Below are positions 1 through 6,879 of a DNA stretch of 12,172 nucleotides, piece by piece. The position numbers were made by a program, and so were the translations under genes. Numbering within the stretch: the stretch's first letter is position 1; every line of letters starts with the position of its first letter. Below the pieces are notes generated by a model that searched no databases, was not told the DNA's origin, and saw only the letters and a list, made by a program, of their open reading frames with translations. The DNA is from an uncultured Polymorphobacter sp. (GTDB lineage Bacteria > Pseudomonadota > Alphaproteobacteria > Sphingomonadales > Sphingomonadaceae): assembly GCA_937894055.1 (NCBI GenBank), contig CALDHQ010000052.1, forward strand, positions 1-12,172, written 5' to 3'.

Positions 1-1094
1 AAACTATCGAGCACCTGCGCGTTGGCGGCATCGCCAATGGCGTGGACATTGGGCTGGAAACCGCGCGCCGCCGCGCTGGCGACCTGCGCGTCCATTTGCG
101 CCTGCGTGCTGAACAGCAGCCCCTTGTTGCCGGGCGCATCGCTATAGGGTGCGAGCAATGCCGCGCCGCGCGACCCGAGCGCACCATCGCCGTAGAGCTT
201 GACCGACATCAGCGCCAAGCGGTCGCTGCCCGCCCATTTGATCGGGCCGTTCGGGGCAATCTTGGCCAGCGCCTCCATGCCGCCCGCCATCGCATAGACC
301 CGCGCGGTCAGTTTGCCGTCGCGGTCGAACGCCTGCAGCCGCGCGAAATCGTCGGGCGACACGCCGGCATCGCCGACGCCGGTCAGCCCGACCGAGGCCA
401 TGATGAACAGCGCCTTGGCCAGCGCGGCGTCGTCTTCGGCAGGCGTCGCCGGCGGGATCACAGCCGCAACAAGGTCGACGGCGCTGTCGACAAGTACGCC
501 GCTCGGGTTGCCCGCCGCGTCGCGTTCGATGCGGCCACCGGCGGGATCGGGCGTCTTGGCGGTGATGCCCGCCGCCGCCAGCGCCTTCGAATTGAGCCAG
601 ATGGCATGGCCATCGACACGGCGCAGCGCCACCGGCCGGTCGGGCACTACCGCATCAAGCTCAGCCGCCGTCGGGAAGCGCCCGAGCTTCCAGATTTCCT
701 GGTTCCAGCCGCCGCCCTGCAGCCACGCGCGTTGCGGGTTCGCCGTCGCATAGGCCTTGAGCGCTGCCTGCGCTGCCGCCAGCGTTGGCGTCGCGGACAG
801 GTCGAGCGCCAGCGCCTGCGCGCCAAGATTTTCAACATGGCCGTGGGCGTCGATTAGCCCCGGCAACAAGGTGCGGCTATGAACATCGATGCGCTTGTCG
901 CCGGCCCCCAGCGGCGGCAGCGGCGCGCCCTTGGGCAAGGTCGCGCTGACGCGCCCGTTATCGTCGATCAGCAGGGTGGAGAAGCGTTGCAGCTTGCCCG
1001 CCGCGTCGAGCGTATAGCCATTGGCGTTGGTGATCTGCGTCGCGGCATCGGCAGGCGCCGCACCGAGCAGCAAAATCGCAAAAAGTCGCTTCAT
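1..1094 (-). CDS. YtcJ-like amidohydrolase (Amidohydro_3), 3' end cut by window edge
   Basis: Metal-dependent hydrolase of the amidohydrolase superfamily, YtcJ-like branch. About 364 N-terminal residues are visible of a usual ~550; the rest lies left of the window. The protein starts with a short hydrophobic leader (MKRLFAILLLGAAPADAA), suggesting export to the periplasm. The metal-binding HxH motif is in PGLIDAHGHV (H84, H86). Later come RVDGHAIWLNSKAL, the VKLYGDGALGSRGAAL segment typical of this branch, and NVHAIGDAAN near the cut. The start at 1094 is supported by a G-rich Shine-Dalgarno stretch about 8 bases upstream. Members hydrolyse amide, formamide or cyclic amide bonds, but the substrate cannot be told from sequence. 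The gene lies 65 bp downstream of the small secreted protein gene on the same strand. The family call is firm; the function is open. Confidence 0.9.
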   Translation of the reverse strand, partial: MKRLFAILLLGAAPADAATQITNANGYTLDAAGKLQRFSTLLIDDNGRVSATLPKGAPLPPLGAGDKRIDVHSRTLLPGLIDAHGHVENLGAQALALDLSATPTLAAAQAALKAYATANPQRAWLQGGGWNQEIWKLGRFPTAAELDAVVPDRPVALRRVDGHAIWLNSKALAAAGITAKTPDPAGGRIERDAAGNPSGVLVDSAVDLVAAVIPPATPAEDDAALAKALFIMASVGLTGVGDAGVSPDDFARLQAFDRDGKLTARVYAMAGGMEALAKIAPNGPIKWAGSDRLALMSVKLYGDGALGSRGAALLAPYSDAPGNKGLLFSTQAQMDAQVASAAARGFQPNVHAIGDAANAQVLDS

Positions 1095-1159
1095 GGCCAG
1101 CCCCCCGTGTCGAACAGACGGGCACCATATACCGGGTCAGGTCGCGCTGTCGCGCGGTA

Positions 1160-1678
1160 TCAAAAACGGATTCGGGTGGTCAGATTGAGCGCCGGGCCGC
1201 TATTCGCCAACGACCCGCCGCCGGGCTGCGCGTAGCCGGCCTTGCGCCATGTCACTTCGGTCCCGAGCACCCACCACGGCTGCACTGTCAGCAACACATT
1301 GCGGAACAGCGTCTGGTTGCGGCCGGTGCTGCCCGGCGCGACGCTGGCCAGCTTCATCGACGGCAGCGCGCTGCCGACCCTCGGGCCGAAGACACGCCGG
1401 CCGAACAGGACATCGCCCGCGCCGGTATCGAACATGGCGGGTGCCGCGGGCTCGCCGATGGCCACGGCCGGGGAAAGATGTGGCGGGTTTACCCCCGCCA
1501 CACCCCCTGGAGTGCCGGCGGGGCTCGATGCCGGCACTGCAACTGTTTTGGCCAACGCTGAGAACTGACGCTGCAGCCCTGCAAGCAGCGGCGGCGCGTC
1601 AGGCGTGGCCTGCGCCCGGGCGCCGGTAGCGTCGAGCACTGTCGCCAGCGCCATCGCGGCCGCGATGATCACCTTCAT
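1160..1678 (-). CDS. Hypothetical exported protein with outer-membrane-type C-terminus
   Basis: A 172-residue protein of no family I recognise. The ATG at 1678 is preferred over the in-frame GTG at 1693, because GGAGG lies 8 bases before the ATG and overlaps the GTG. Residues 1-22 (MKVIIAAAMALATVLDATGARAQA) form a clear signal peptide. The middle is rich in Pro, Ala and Gly (PASSPAGTPGGVAGVNPP) and looks unstructured. The last ~50 residues alternate as amphipathic beta strands (LFRNVLLTVQPWWVLGTEVT, then PALNLTTRIRF) and end in Phe, the usual outer-membrane barrel assembly signal. It therefore resembles the last strands of a porin-like barrel after a short linker, far shorter than a porin. 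It could be a remnant of a larger barrel or a small surface protein. A sigma-54-like promoter lies upstream. Confidence 0.7.
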   Translation of the reverse strand: MKVIIAAAMALATVLDATGARAQATPDAPPLLAGLQRQFSALAKTVAVPASSPAGTPGGVAGVNPPHLSPAVAIGEPAAPAMFDTGAGDVLFGRRVFGPRVGSALPSMKLASVAPGSTGRNQTLFRNVLLTVQPWWVLGTEVTWRKAGYAQPGGGSLANSGPALNLTTRIRF

Positions 1679-1732
1679 GCCAAAGCCCTCCACGGGGTCC
1701 TTGGCGGTCTCAAACCGCGCCGAGTACCCGCA

Positions 1733-1782
1733 CCCATTCAGCTAAAAGAGAGGCAATAATCATGCCAAATTCGGTGAATGGG
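1733..1782. repeat. 8-bp inverted repeat flanking the sigma-54-like site
   Basis: CCCATTCA at 1733-1740 and TGAATGGG at 1775-1782 are exact reverse complements separated by 34 bases. The sigma-54-like element at 1752-1768 lies between them. The left arm sits at about the predicted transcription start and the right arm just upstream of the -24 element. It may be a paired operator, or chance. Confidence 0.4.
1752..1768 (-). promoter_or_regulatory. Candidate sigma-54 (RpoN) promoter for the exported protein gene
   Basis: Read on the minus strand, the site is TTGGCATGATTATTGCC. It has the invariant GG and GC dinucleotides with the required 10 bases between them, and differs from the YTGGCACG-N4-TTGCW consensus at two positions. 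Transcription would start near 1741 and give a leader of about 62 bases before the ATG at 1678. No enhancer-binding activator is encoded in the window, so it would need a distant one. The match is seen directly; its use as a promoter is inferred. Confidence 0.45.
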
Positions 1783-1850
1783 CGACAACGGGTGAGTCCC
1801 GAGATGGACGCGCAGAATCAGCGCCGGACAGGACGGGTCAGGCGTTGAAT

Positions 1851-1898
1851 TTTGCAAAGCGAAGTTTGCAAAAGGCGAATTTCTTTGCGTTCCGCAAA
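1851..1898. repeat. Cluster of TTTGCAAA repeats with a small stem-loop
   Basis: This lies in the 244-bp gap between the two flanking minus-strand genes, just downstream of the XpaC-like stop codon. TTTGCAAA, itself palindromic, occurs at 1851-1858 and 1865-1872, each followed by a GCGAA-like tail, so it is a degenerate tandem repeat. TTTGCG (1884-1889) and CGCAAA (1893-1898) then form a 6-bp stem with a 3-base loop. It is AT-rich compared with its surroundings. There is no clear U-run, so a terminator call would be weak; a binding-site cluster is also possible. Confidence 0.35.
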
Positions 1899-1922
1899 TC
1901 GGCGAGCGGGCGGTGGTCGCGC

Positions 1923-2654
1923 CTATTTGATCTCTTCGTTGCCGTAGCGACTTTCGAGGAAGCGGCCCTGAATCAGGAACGCGTTGCGGTCGCCTTCGGC
2001 GAGTTGTTCGGAGACGCGCGCCAGTTCGCTGTCGACGACATTGAGCCCGTCGATCAGCCGCTTTTCGATGTTGCTGCCGTCGGGTGCTGACGCCTTGCGC
2101 TGTGCCACCGGCACCTTGGTATAGCGGTCGACGAGTTCGGGCAGATGCTGGCCGAGCAGGCGGTTCAAATCCGCCGCCACCGGGTCATTCGCCGGCAGCG
2201 CTGCCAGCTGCGGTTCGAGCACCGCGAGCCGCGCCGAAATCGAGTCGATCTGCGGTGCCGCAAGCGCCGGCAGCGCGCGGCGGCGGCGGTCGAGCCAGGC
2301 GTCGGTCATCGCCGGCAGCTTCGCCGGGGCGCTGCGCACGATGGTTGTCGCATCAGGGGCCGGCGGGCGCGGATAGATGCCGAGCAGCACGACGCCGGCG
2401 ATGGTCGCCATGATGATCGCCATCAGTACCGACGTGCCGATGCCGCCAGCGACCAGCCCCCAGGCCATGCTGCCGACGACAACCGCAGCGATCAGCATCA
2501 GCATCCGCGTCAGCTTCGATGCGGCATCGCGGATGGCACGCTGGCGGCGGCGCGATGCCGCTTGCACCTGCGCGGCGCGCGACACCGGGCCGACCGGCAA
2601 TGCGCGGCGGCGCGCGTCCTGACGGCGCGCTTCTTCGGTCGCGTCGAATGCCAT
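1923..2654 (-). CDS. XpaC-like membrane protein paired with TelA
   Basis: A 243-residue protein beginning MAFDATEEARR. The start at 2654 is one base beyond the TelA-family stop codon, so translation is probably coupled. Residues 1-50 are Arg-rich and cytosolic. Two hydrophobic segments follow, at about 51-69 and 73-92, making a membrane hairpin. The remaining ~150 residues are helical and cytosolic, including LPELVDRYTKVP and a C-terminal SEQLAEGDRNAFLIQGRFLESRYG. The layout, the LPELVxxY-type motif and the position next to TelA fit the XpaC family (named for 5-bromo-4-chloroindolyl phosphate hydrolysis), which sits beside TelA-like genes in Bacillus. No hydrolase active site is visible, and the family's biochemical role is poorly defined. 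It is the last gene of the pair. Confidence 0.65.
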   Translation of the reverse strand: MAFDATEEARRQDARRRALPVGPVSRAAQVQAASRRRQRAIRDAASKLTRMLMLIAAVVVGSMAWGLVAGGIGTSVLMAIIMATIAGVVLLGIYPRPPAPDATTIVRSAPAKLPAMTDAWLDRRRRALPALAAPQIDSISARLAVLEPQLAALPANDPVAADLNRLLGQHLPELVDRYTKVPVAQRKASAPDGSNIEKRLIDGLNVVDSELARVSEQLAEGDRNAFLIQGRFLESRYGNEEIK

Positions 2655-2655
2655 C

Positions 2656-3870
2656 TTAGCCGGCGAGCGCGGTGAACGGCGATTCGGACGCGGGCAGCGC
2701 CTTGGCGGTCGCGGCACCCTCGGCGCGCGCGATATAACCGCGGCTCTTTTCGACTTCGGACGACAGCGTGCCGATCGTCGTCTTCATCGAATCGAGCGCC
2801 TTCAACTTGAACGTGTCGATGGCGTCCATCGTGTCATAGACGTTCTGGAACGCGCGCTGCAGCGTTTCGACGGGGATCGTCGAGCTGGCGGCGGCTTCGT
2901 GGATCTTGCCGGTCTGCGTCTTGAGCAGGTCGCCGGTCGAGTCGATCATGCCGGCGGTGGTCTTGTTGAGCGCGCCGATCTGTTCGAGCACGAGGCGCTG
3001 GTTGGTCAGCGCCTGCGCGACGGTCACTGCGGTGCGCAACGCCGACACGGTGGTGGTCGATGCGCGGTCGACGCCCTTCACCAGTTCGACGTTGTTCTTC
3101 TTGACGAGGTCGAGCGCCAGATAGCCCTGCACGCTGACCGCCATCTGCGTCAGCAGATCGGTGGTGCGCTGGCGGACGTAGAATAGCGCGCTTTCGCGGA
3201 TCGCCTTGGCCTTCGCCGGCTCGTTATACTCAAGCTCGTCGGCCTTGGCTTCGAGCGCGGCGTCGAGCGTCTTCGAGATGTGGATCATCTGCTCGAGCTT
3301 GCCCATCGTCGCCCACAGGTTGGCGCGCTCCTGGTCAATCGCGGCATTGTCGTGGAGCAGCTCGTCCTTGCCCGAGGCGAGGCGCGTCAGGATCGTCGAG
3401 ATATGGCTTTGCGCCGATTTGTAGCCGTCGAAATACTGGCGGATCTTGTTACCGCGCGGGATGATGCCGAACAGCTTTTTGGGCTGGAACATGTCCTGCC
3501 GCTTGCCGGGGTCGAGGTCCTCGATGGTCCGGCGCAGCTCGGTCAGATTGGCGCCGATGCCGGTGTCCGAATCGATGGCGCGCACCGGCCGGTCGAGGAA
3601 GCGGTTGCTGTGGCCCGCGGCTTCCTTGATCTCGGCGGCACCCAGATTGGTCAGCCGGTCGATTTCGGCGCCGAATTCGGGCGAGTTGGCATCCTTCGAC
3701 ACCAAAGTCTCGACATAGGCCGTGACATTGGCCTCGAGCTTGCTCGTCTGCTCGGGCTTCAACGGCACCAGACCGGCAGCCTTGCCGGGCGCGACCACCG
3801 CGACGGGCGTCGGCGGGGTCAGCACGATGGTGGGTTCGGCGGTCGCGGTAGCAGTCGGATCACTGGCCAT
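2656..3870 (-). CDS. Toxic anion resistance protein, TelA/KlaA family
   Basis: A 404-residue cytosolic protein of the TelA (toxic anion resistance) family, linked by homology to tellurite resistance, envelope stress and antimicrobial tolerance. The ATG at 3870 is chosen because AAGGAG ends 10 bases upstream; an in-frame TTG at 3879 lies one base from that site, too close to use. Residues 1-40 are low-complexity Thr/Pro/Ala. The rest is long helices without membrane segments. Typical family stretches are visible: RFLDRPVRAI, KKLFGIIPRGNKIRQYFDGYKSAQSHI, LWATMGKLEQMI, and KKNNVELVKGVDRASTTTVSALRTAV. Length and motifs match complete members. It is followed at once by the XpaC-like gene. No other tellurite genes (terB-terE, tehB) are nearby, so resistance itself is not shown. 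Confidence 0.9.
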   Translation of the reverse strand: MASDPTATATAEPTIVLTPPTPVAVVAPGKAAGLVPLKPEQTSKLEANVTAYVETLVSKDANSPEFGAEIDRLTNLGAAEIKEAAGHSNRFLDRPVRAIDSDTGIGANLTELRRTIEDLDPGKRQDMFQPKKLFGIIPRGNKIRQYFDGYKSAQSHISTILTRLASGKDELLHDNAAIDQERANLWATMGKLEQMIHISKTLDAALEAKADELEYNEPAKAKAIRESALFYVRQRTTDLLTQMAVSVQGYLALDLVKKNNVELVKGVDRASTTTVSALRTAVTVAQALTNQRLVLEQIGALNKTTAGMIDSTGDLLKTQTGKIHEAAASSTIPVETLQRAFQNVYDTMDAIDTFKLKALDSMKTTIGTLSSEVEKSRGYIARAEGAATAKALPASESPFTALAG

Positions 3871-3947
3871 TTCAGGCAAACTCCTTGGGGCAATAGCCTA
3901 GACTAGCAAAAGACCGGGCATGATGCGAGGTCTGGTGTGTTGTTACT

Positions 3948-3975
3948 ACCATACACTTAGGAAGCCGGCGCGCAA
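3948..3975 (-). promoter_or_regulatory. Weak candidate promoter for the TelA/XpaC pair
   Basis: The 149-bp gap between the tetR-type gene and the TelA-family gene holds, on the minus strand, TTGCGC (3975-3970) and TATGGT (3953-3948) with a 16-base spacer. Initiation near 3941 would leave a ~70-base leader, which contains AGACC/GGTCT arms around 3911-3933. The hexamers are imperfect. The gap still suggests that TelA/XpaC has its own promoter. Confidence 0.25.
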
Positions 3976-4019
3976 GTTCAAGCACACCGCATGGCAATTT
4001 GGCGCTGCCAAGCGGCGTT

Positions 4020-4601
4020 TCAGCCCAGCAGTCGCGCCAGTGTGACGTCGACAACGCGGCGTGTCGCTGCGGCGTCGAGGCCCTGCGTGTGGCGCAGCCG
4101 GTTCCAGCCCTCGAAACTCAGGATCATGTCGAGCGCTTCGAGGCGGTCGGCGTCGAGCGCTTCGGCAGGGACCACATATTGCAGCCGCATGCGCAGGAAA
4201 CGGTCGAGCTTTTCGATATCGTCCTGCAGCGCCGGCGAACGCAGCCGGTAGCCATCGGCGGCGCGGCGATACGGCGCGATGCTTTCGAACACCGAAAAGC
4301 GCCGGTCGATCAGCTCGACGAGCTTGCCGCGCCAGTCGGGGCTGGTGAACGGCAGCTTCGCCGCCTGCATGAATTCGCTTTCGAGCCGCAGCGACATTTC
4401 GCGGTACAGGCTCTCCATATCGTTGAAATGCCGGAAAACGCTGCGGATGCCGACTTTGGCGGTCGCGGCGACTTCCTCGGCATTGGGCGTCGTCTTGCCA
4501 GCCAGCACCAGTTCGAGCAACGCATCGACGATCCGCGCGCGGCTGCGTTCGGAACGCCGGTGACGGCCGTCAAGCGTTTCAGGTTTAAGCACTTCCGACA
4601 T
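4020..4601 (-). CDS. TetR/AcrR-family transcriptional regulator
   Basis: A 193-residue one-component regulator. The ATG at 4601 (MSEVLKPETL) has AAGGA 6 bases upstream; a longer reading from 4661 would run through the hairpin at 4613-4656 and lacks a ribosome site. The N-terminal helix-turn-helix spans about residues 19-65: RSRARIVDALLELVLAGKTTPNAEEVAATAKVGIRSVFRHFNDMESLYREM, with the characteristic R-S-V-F-R-H-F recognition helix. The remaining ~125 residues form the helical ligand-binding and dimerisation domain, which gives no ligand clue. It follows the sulfatase by 66 bp on the same strand. Local TetR proteins often control their own unit and a divergent one, which makes the palindrome at 6793-6815 a natural candidate target; this is inference. 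Confidence 0.88.
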   Translation of the reverse strand: MSEVLKPETLDGRHRRSERSRARIVDALLELVLAGKTTPNAEEVAATAKVGIRSVFRHFNDMESLYREMSLRLESEFMQAAKLPFTSPDWRGKLVELIDRRFSVFESIAPYRRAADGYRLRSPALQDDIEKLDRFLRMRLQYVVPAEALDADRLEALDMILSFEGWNRLRHTQGLDAAATRRVVDVTLARLLG

Positions 4602-4612
4602 GACACATCCTT

Positions 4613-4656
4613 GGCTGGACGCGCCGCCTATCTTGTCGCTGGCGCCGCGTCCAGCC
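4613..4656. repeat. GC-rich 16-bp stem-loop between sulfatase and tetR-type gene
   Basis: GGCTGGACGCGCCGCC (4613-4628) and GGCGCCGCGTCCAGCC (4641-4656) pair at 15 of 16 positions around a 12-base loop. In the minus-strand transcript the stem begins 11 bases after the sulfatase stop codon and ends where the ribosome site of the regulator gene begins (4608-4612). No U-run follows. It may be a partial terminator, an mRNA-stabilising 3' end for the sulfatase message, or a structure limiting regulator translation. Confidence 0.6.
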
Positions 4657-4667
4657 CACAATATGCC

Positions 4668-6338
4668 CTAGTTCGACCAGTAGATAAAATCTTCATTCGG
4701 CTTGGCCGGGAAAGACAACGCCCGGTCGACGGGAATCGCGCTCTGCGTCAGGCTCGGCCACATCGGTGGCTTCTGCTGGGCGTCTTGCGCGCGCTGCAGC
4801 GCGTTCAATTCGGCGACCTTGGCGGGGTTGCTGGCCGCCAGATTGACGCGCTCGGTCGGATCGACCGCAAGGTTGAACAGGAAATCACGGCGCGGCAGGT
4901 CGAGGTGCTGGAGCTTCCAGCCGCCCGACTGGACGACGCGGTAGTCGCCCGAGCGCCAGAACAGCGCCTTGTGCGGTTCGCCGCTCGCCTTGCCCTGCGC
5001 CCAGGGCAGCAGGTTGACGCCGTCGATCGGCCGGTCGGCGGGCAGCGCGGCACCACCGGCCGCAGCCGCCGTGCTGAACAGGTCGAATGTCGACACCGGT
5101 ACCGGCGAGGTCGAGCCCGCGGCAATCTGCGCCGGCCAGCGGATACCGAACGGCACGCGGATGCCGCCTTCGAAGAAGGTGATTTTCCAGCCGCGATACG
5201 GCGCGTTGATGTCGGGCAGGCCGATATAGTGCGGGCCGCCGTTGTCGCTGGTGAACACCACCATCGTGTTGTTGTCGAGGCCCTGGGCCTTGAGCTCGGC
5301 CATGACGCGCCCGATGCCGCGGTCGAGCGCCACCATCATCGCGGCATAGACGCGCAGGCGATGGCCCTCGGGCGTGCTGTCGTCGATCATGGTCAGCGCG
5401 TCATAGTCGGACTTCTTCGCCTGCAGCGGCGTGTGCGGCGCATTGTACGCCAGATACATGAAGAAGGGCCGGTTGCGGTTGGCCTTGATGGCATCGACCG
5501 CCTGCGTGGACAGATAGTCGGTCATGTACTCGTTCGGGGCAAAGCGCTTGCCGCCGTTGTACTGCACACTGAACGGCAAATTGGCCCAAAGGAACTTGTC
5601 GATCGGGTCGAAATCCTGCTTCGAATTGACGACATCGGGGGCGTCCTTGGGCAGGTACATTTGCCCGCCGATGATGAAGCCCAGCGATTCGTCGAAGCCC
5701 TGTTCCTCGGGCCGCATGCCCTTGCCGCCGCCAAGGTGCCATTTGCCGAGGTGGACGGTGTGATAGTCGCGGGCCTTGAGCAGCTCGGCGATGGTGATTT
5801 CGGAGGCCGGGACGCCCTGGTCGTCCTGCGGCGGCTGCCTGTCGACATTGTCTTCGTGGAAGATCGTCGGGTGGCCCATGTCATTGGGGAATTTTGAAAT
5901 GTAGCGCGCCATCGGCGTGCCGGTCGACGTGAATTCGAAGCCGAAGCGTGTCGGGTAGCGGCCGGTCATCAGCGCGGCGCGCGTCGGCGAGCAGGTCGCG
6001 TTACCGGCATAGCCGTTGGTGAACTGCACGCCCTGGCGCAGTAGCGCATCGATGTTGGGGGTCGGCACCGCGCCGTTGGCCAACCCGCCACCGTTGACCG
6101 TGATGTCGTTGAAGCCGAGGTCATCGGCGAGGATGTAGATGATGTTCGGCGCGCGCGCGTCGGGTGCTGCCGTCGGGGTCGCCGGGCCCTGCTGCCACGG
6201 CACCGGATGGTTGGGCTCGACGCGCGGCGCGAGCAGGCCCGGCAGGTGCAGGAACAGATAGTCGCGCGCCAGATAGGCGGCACCGCCGACCACGACGAGA
6301 CCGACTGCTGTCGTCGCCAGCAGCTTCTTGAGCTTCAT
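4668..6338 (-). CDS. Membrane-anchored arylsulfatase-type sulfatase
   Basis: A 556-residue sulfatase of the alkaline phosphatase superfamily that cleaves sulfate esters, probably in the periplasm. The ATG at 6338 (MKLKKLL) has AAAGGG upstream. Residues 4-25 form an N-terminal signal or membrane anchor with no obvious cleavage site. The metal-binding start of the fold is IIYILADDLGFND (D72, D73). The signature CSPTRAALMTGRYPTR has Cys116 in the C-x-P-x-R context that is oxidised to formylglycine, so a maturation enzyme elsewhere in the genome is needed. HLGKWHLGGG supplies active-site Lys and His, and FTSDNGG further metal ligands. Length is complete for an arylsulfatase A/B-like enzyme. The natural substrate (aryl, steryl or sugar sulfate) cannot be read from sequence. 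It lies 49 bp after the DUF4345-like gene and 66 bp before the TetR gene, a likely operon. Confidence 0.92.
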   Translation of the reverse strand: MKLKKLLATTAVGLVVVGGAAYLARDYLFLHLPGLLAPRVEPNHPVPWQQGPATPTAAPDARAPNIIYILADDLGFNDITVNGGGLANGAVPTPNIDALLRQGVQFTNGYAGNATCSPTRAALMTGRYPTRFGFEFTSTGTPMARYISKFPNDMGHPTIFHEDNVDRQPPQDDQGVPASEITIAELLKARDYHTVHLGKWHLGGGKGMRPEEQGFDESLGFIIGGQMYLPKDAPDVVNSKQDFDPIDKFLWANLPFSVQYNGGKRFAPNEYMTDYLSTQAVDAIKANRNRPFFMYLAYNAPHTPLQAKKSDYDALTMIDDSTPEGHRLRVYAAMMVALDRGIGRVMAELKAQGLDNNTMVVFTSDNGGPHYIGLPDINAPYRGWKITFFEGGIRVPFGIRWPAQIAAGSTSPVPVSTFDLFSTAAAAGGAALPADRPIDGVNLLPWAQGKASGEPHKALFWRSGDYRVVQSGGWKLQHLDLPRRDFLFNLAVDPTERVNLAASNPAKVAELNALQRAQDAQQKPPMWPSLTQSAIPVDRALSFPAKPNEDFIYWSN

Positions 6339-6387
6339 GATGCGCCCTTTCGTTCGGGACAAATTGTCGCGGCAGCAAATGCGCTGA

Positions 6388-6765
6388 TCAACGCCCGGGC
6401 AACGTCCGGAAGCCGGTGACGACGATGAGCATCATGACGATTTCGATGACGATCGGCTCGACCGAGCCGGGCACGACGCCGTCAACCATGAAGCTGACGA
6501 GGCGGCCGAGAATCGCGCACGCCAAAAGCACAATCGGCACCAGCAGCGGCCAGCGCACCGACTTCCACGCCGCGTACAGCGCGAACAGCGCGCCGCTGAC
6601 GAAGAAGCCGAACATGTCGGCGCGCAGTGTCGCGTGGCCGAGCAGCGACAACGGCGCCAGCGCGAAGTTCGCGGCGGCCTCGACCGGCCGCAGCAGGAAC
6701 AGCGTCCCGACGAAAAGCATGAACAGCGCCTGGGCGGCAATTGCCAGCCGGATGAAAATTTGCAT
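6388..6765 (-). CDS. Small four-helix membrane protein, DUF4345-like
   Basis: A 125-residue integral membrane protein. The ATG at 6765 (MQIFIRLAIAA) has GGGGAG 11 bases upstream; the open frame extends further but that extension overlaps the divergent SCP2 gene and is spurious. Four hydrophobic helices are visible at about residues 4-25, 49-67, 72-92 and 102-119. The pattern of LRADMFGFF, LGRLVSFMVDG and a Glu-containing last helix (EPIVIEIVMM) fits the DUF4345 family, whose function is unknown. It is the first gene of the minus-strand unit that continues into the sulfatase, and is divergent from the SCP2 gene with 114 bp between the starts. It might move or sense the hydrophobic substrate of its neighbours, but nothing in the sequence proves this. 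Confidence 0.75.
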   Translation of the reverse strand: MQIFIRLAIAAQALFMLFVGTLFLLRPVEAAANFALAPLSLLGHATLRADMFGFFVSGALFALYAAWKSVRWPLLVPIVLLACAILGRLVSFMVDGVVPGSVEPIVIEIVMMLIVVTGFRTLPGR

Positions 6766-6792
6766 AAGTCGTTTCGCTCCCCGATTTTGTGA

Positions 6793-6815
6793 TAATGACA
6801 TTACATGTGTCGTTA
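6793..6815. promoter_or_regulatory. Imperfect palindrome, candidate TetR-type operator in a divergent promoter
   Basis: TAATGACA (6793-6800) and TGTCGTTA (6808-6815) match as inverted arms at 7 of 8 positions around a 7-base centre. Size and symmetry suit a dimeric regulator such as a TetR protein. It lies in the 114-bp AT-richer gap between two divergent genes. For the minus strand, TTGTCA (6825-6820) and TAATGT (6803-6798) with a 16-base spacer form a plausible promoter whose -10 falls inside the palindrome. For the plus strand, TTGACA at 6819-6824 is a good -35, but the -10 at the right spacing is poor. The palindrome is seen; the regulator is inferred. Confidence 0.5.
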
Positions 6816-6879
6816 GATTTGACAAGGGGCCAATGACGCGGCAATGGTGCCGCAAAATCAACCTAGGGAAGGAATTATC

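Noticed and set aside
42..1235. Plus-strand open frames at 42-857, 313-753 and 879-1235
   Set aside because: They are antisense to the amidohydrolase, whose minus-strand translation shows HxH and other family motifs.
3985..4010. Second sigma-54-like element (TTGGC...TTGCC) before the TelA-family gene
   Set aside because: The GG and GC are 12 bases apart instead of 10, which sigma-54 does not tolerate. A short TTGGC/GCCAA stem explains the similarity.
3999..5897. 632-codon open frame on the plus strand
   Set aside because: It lies opposite the sulfatase and TetR genes, which have clear family motifs. Its translation is Arg/Gln/Val-rich with no recognisable domain, as expected for the antisense of GC-rich coding DNA.
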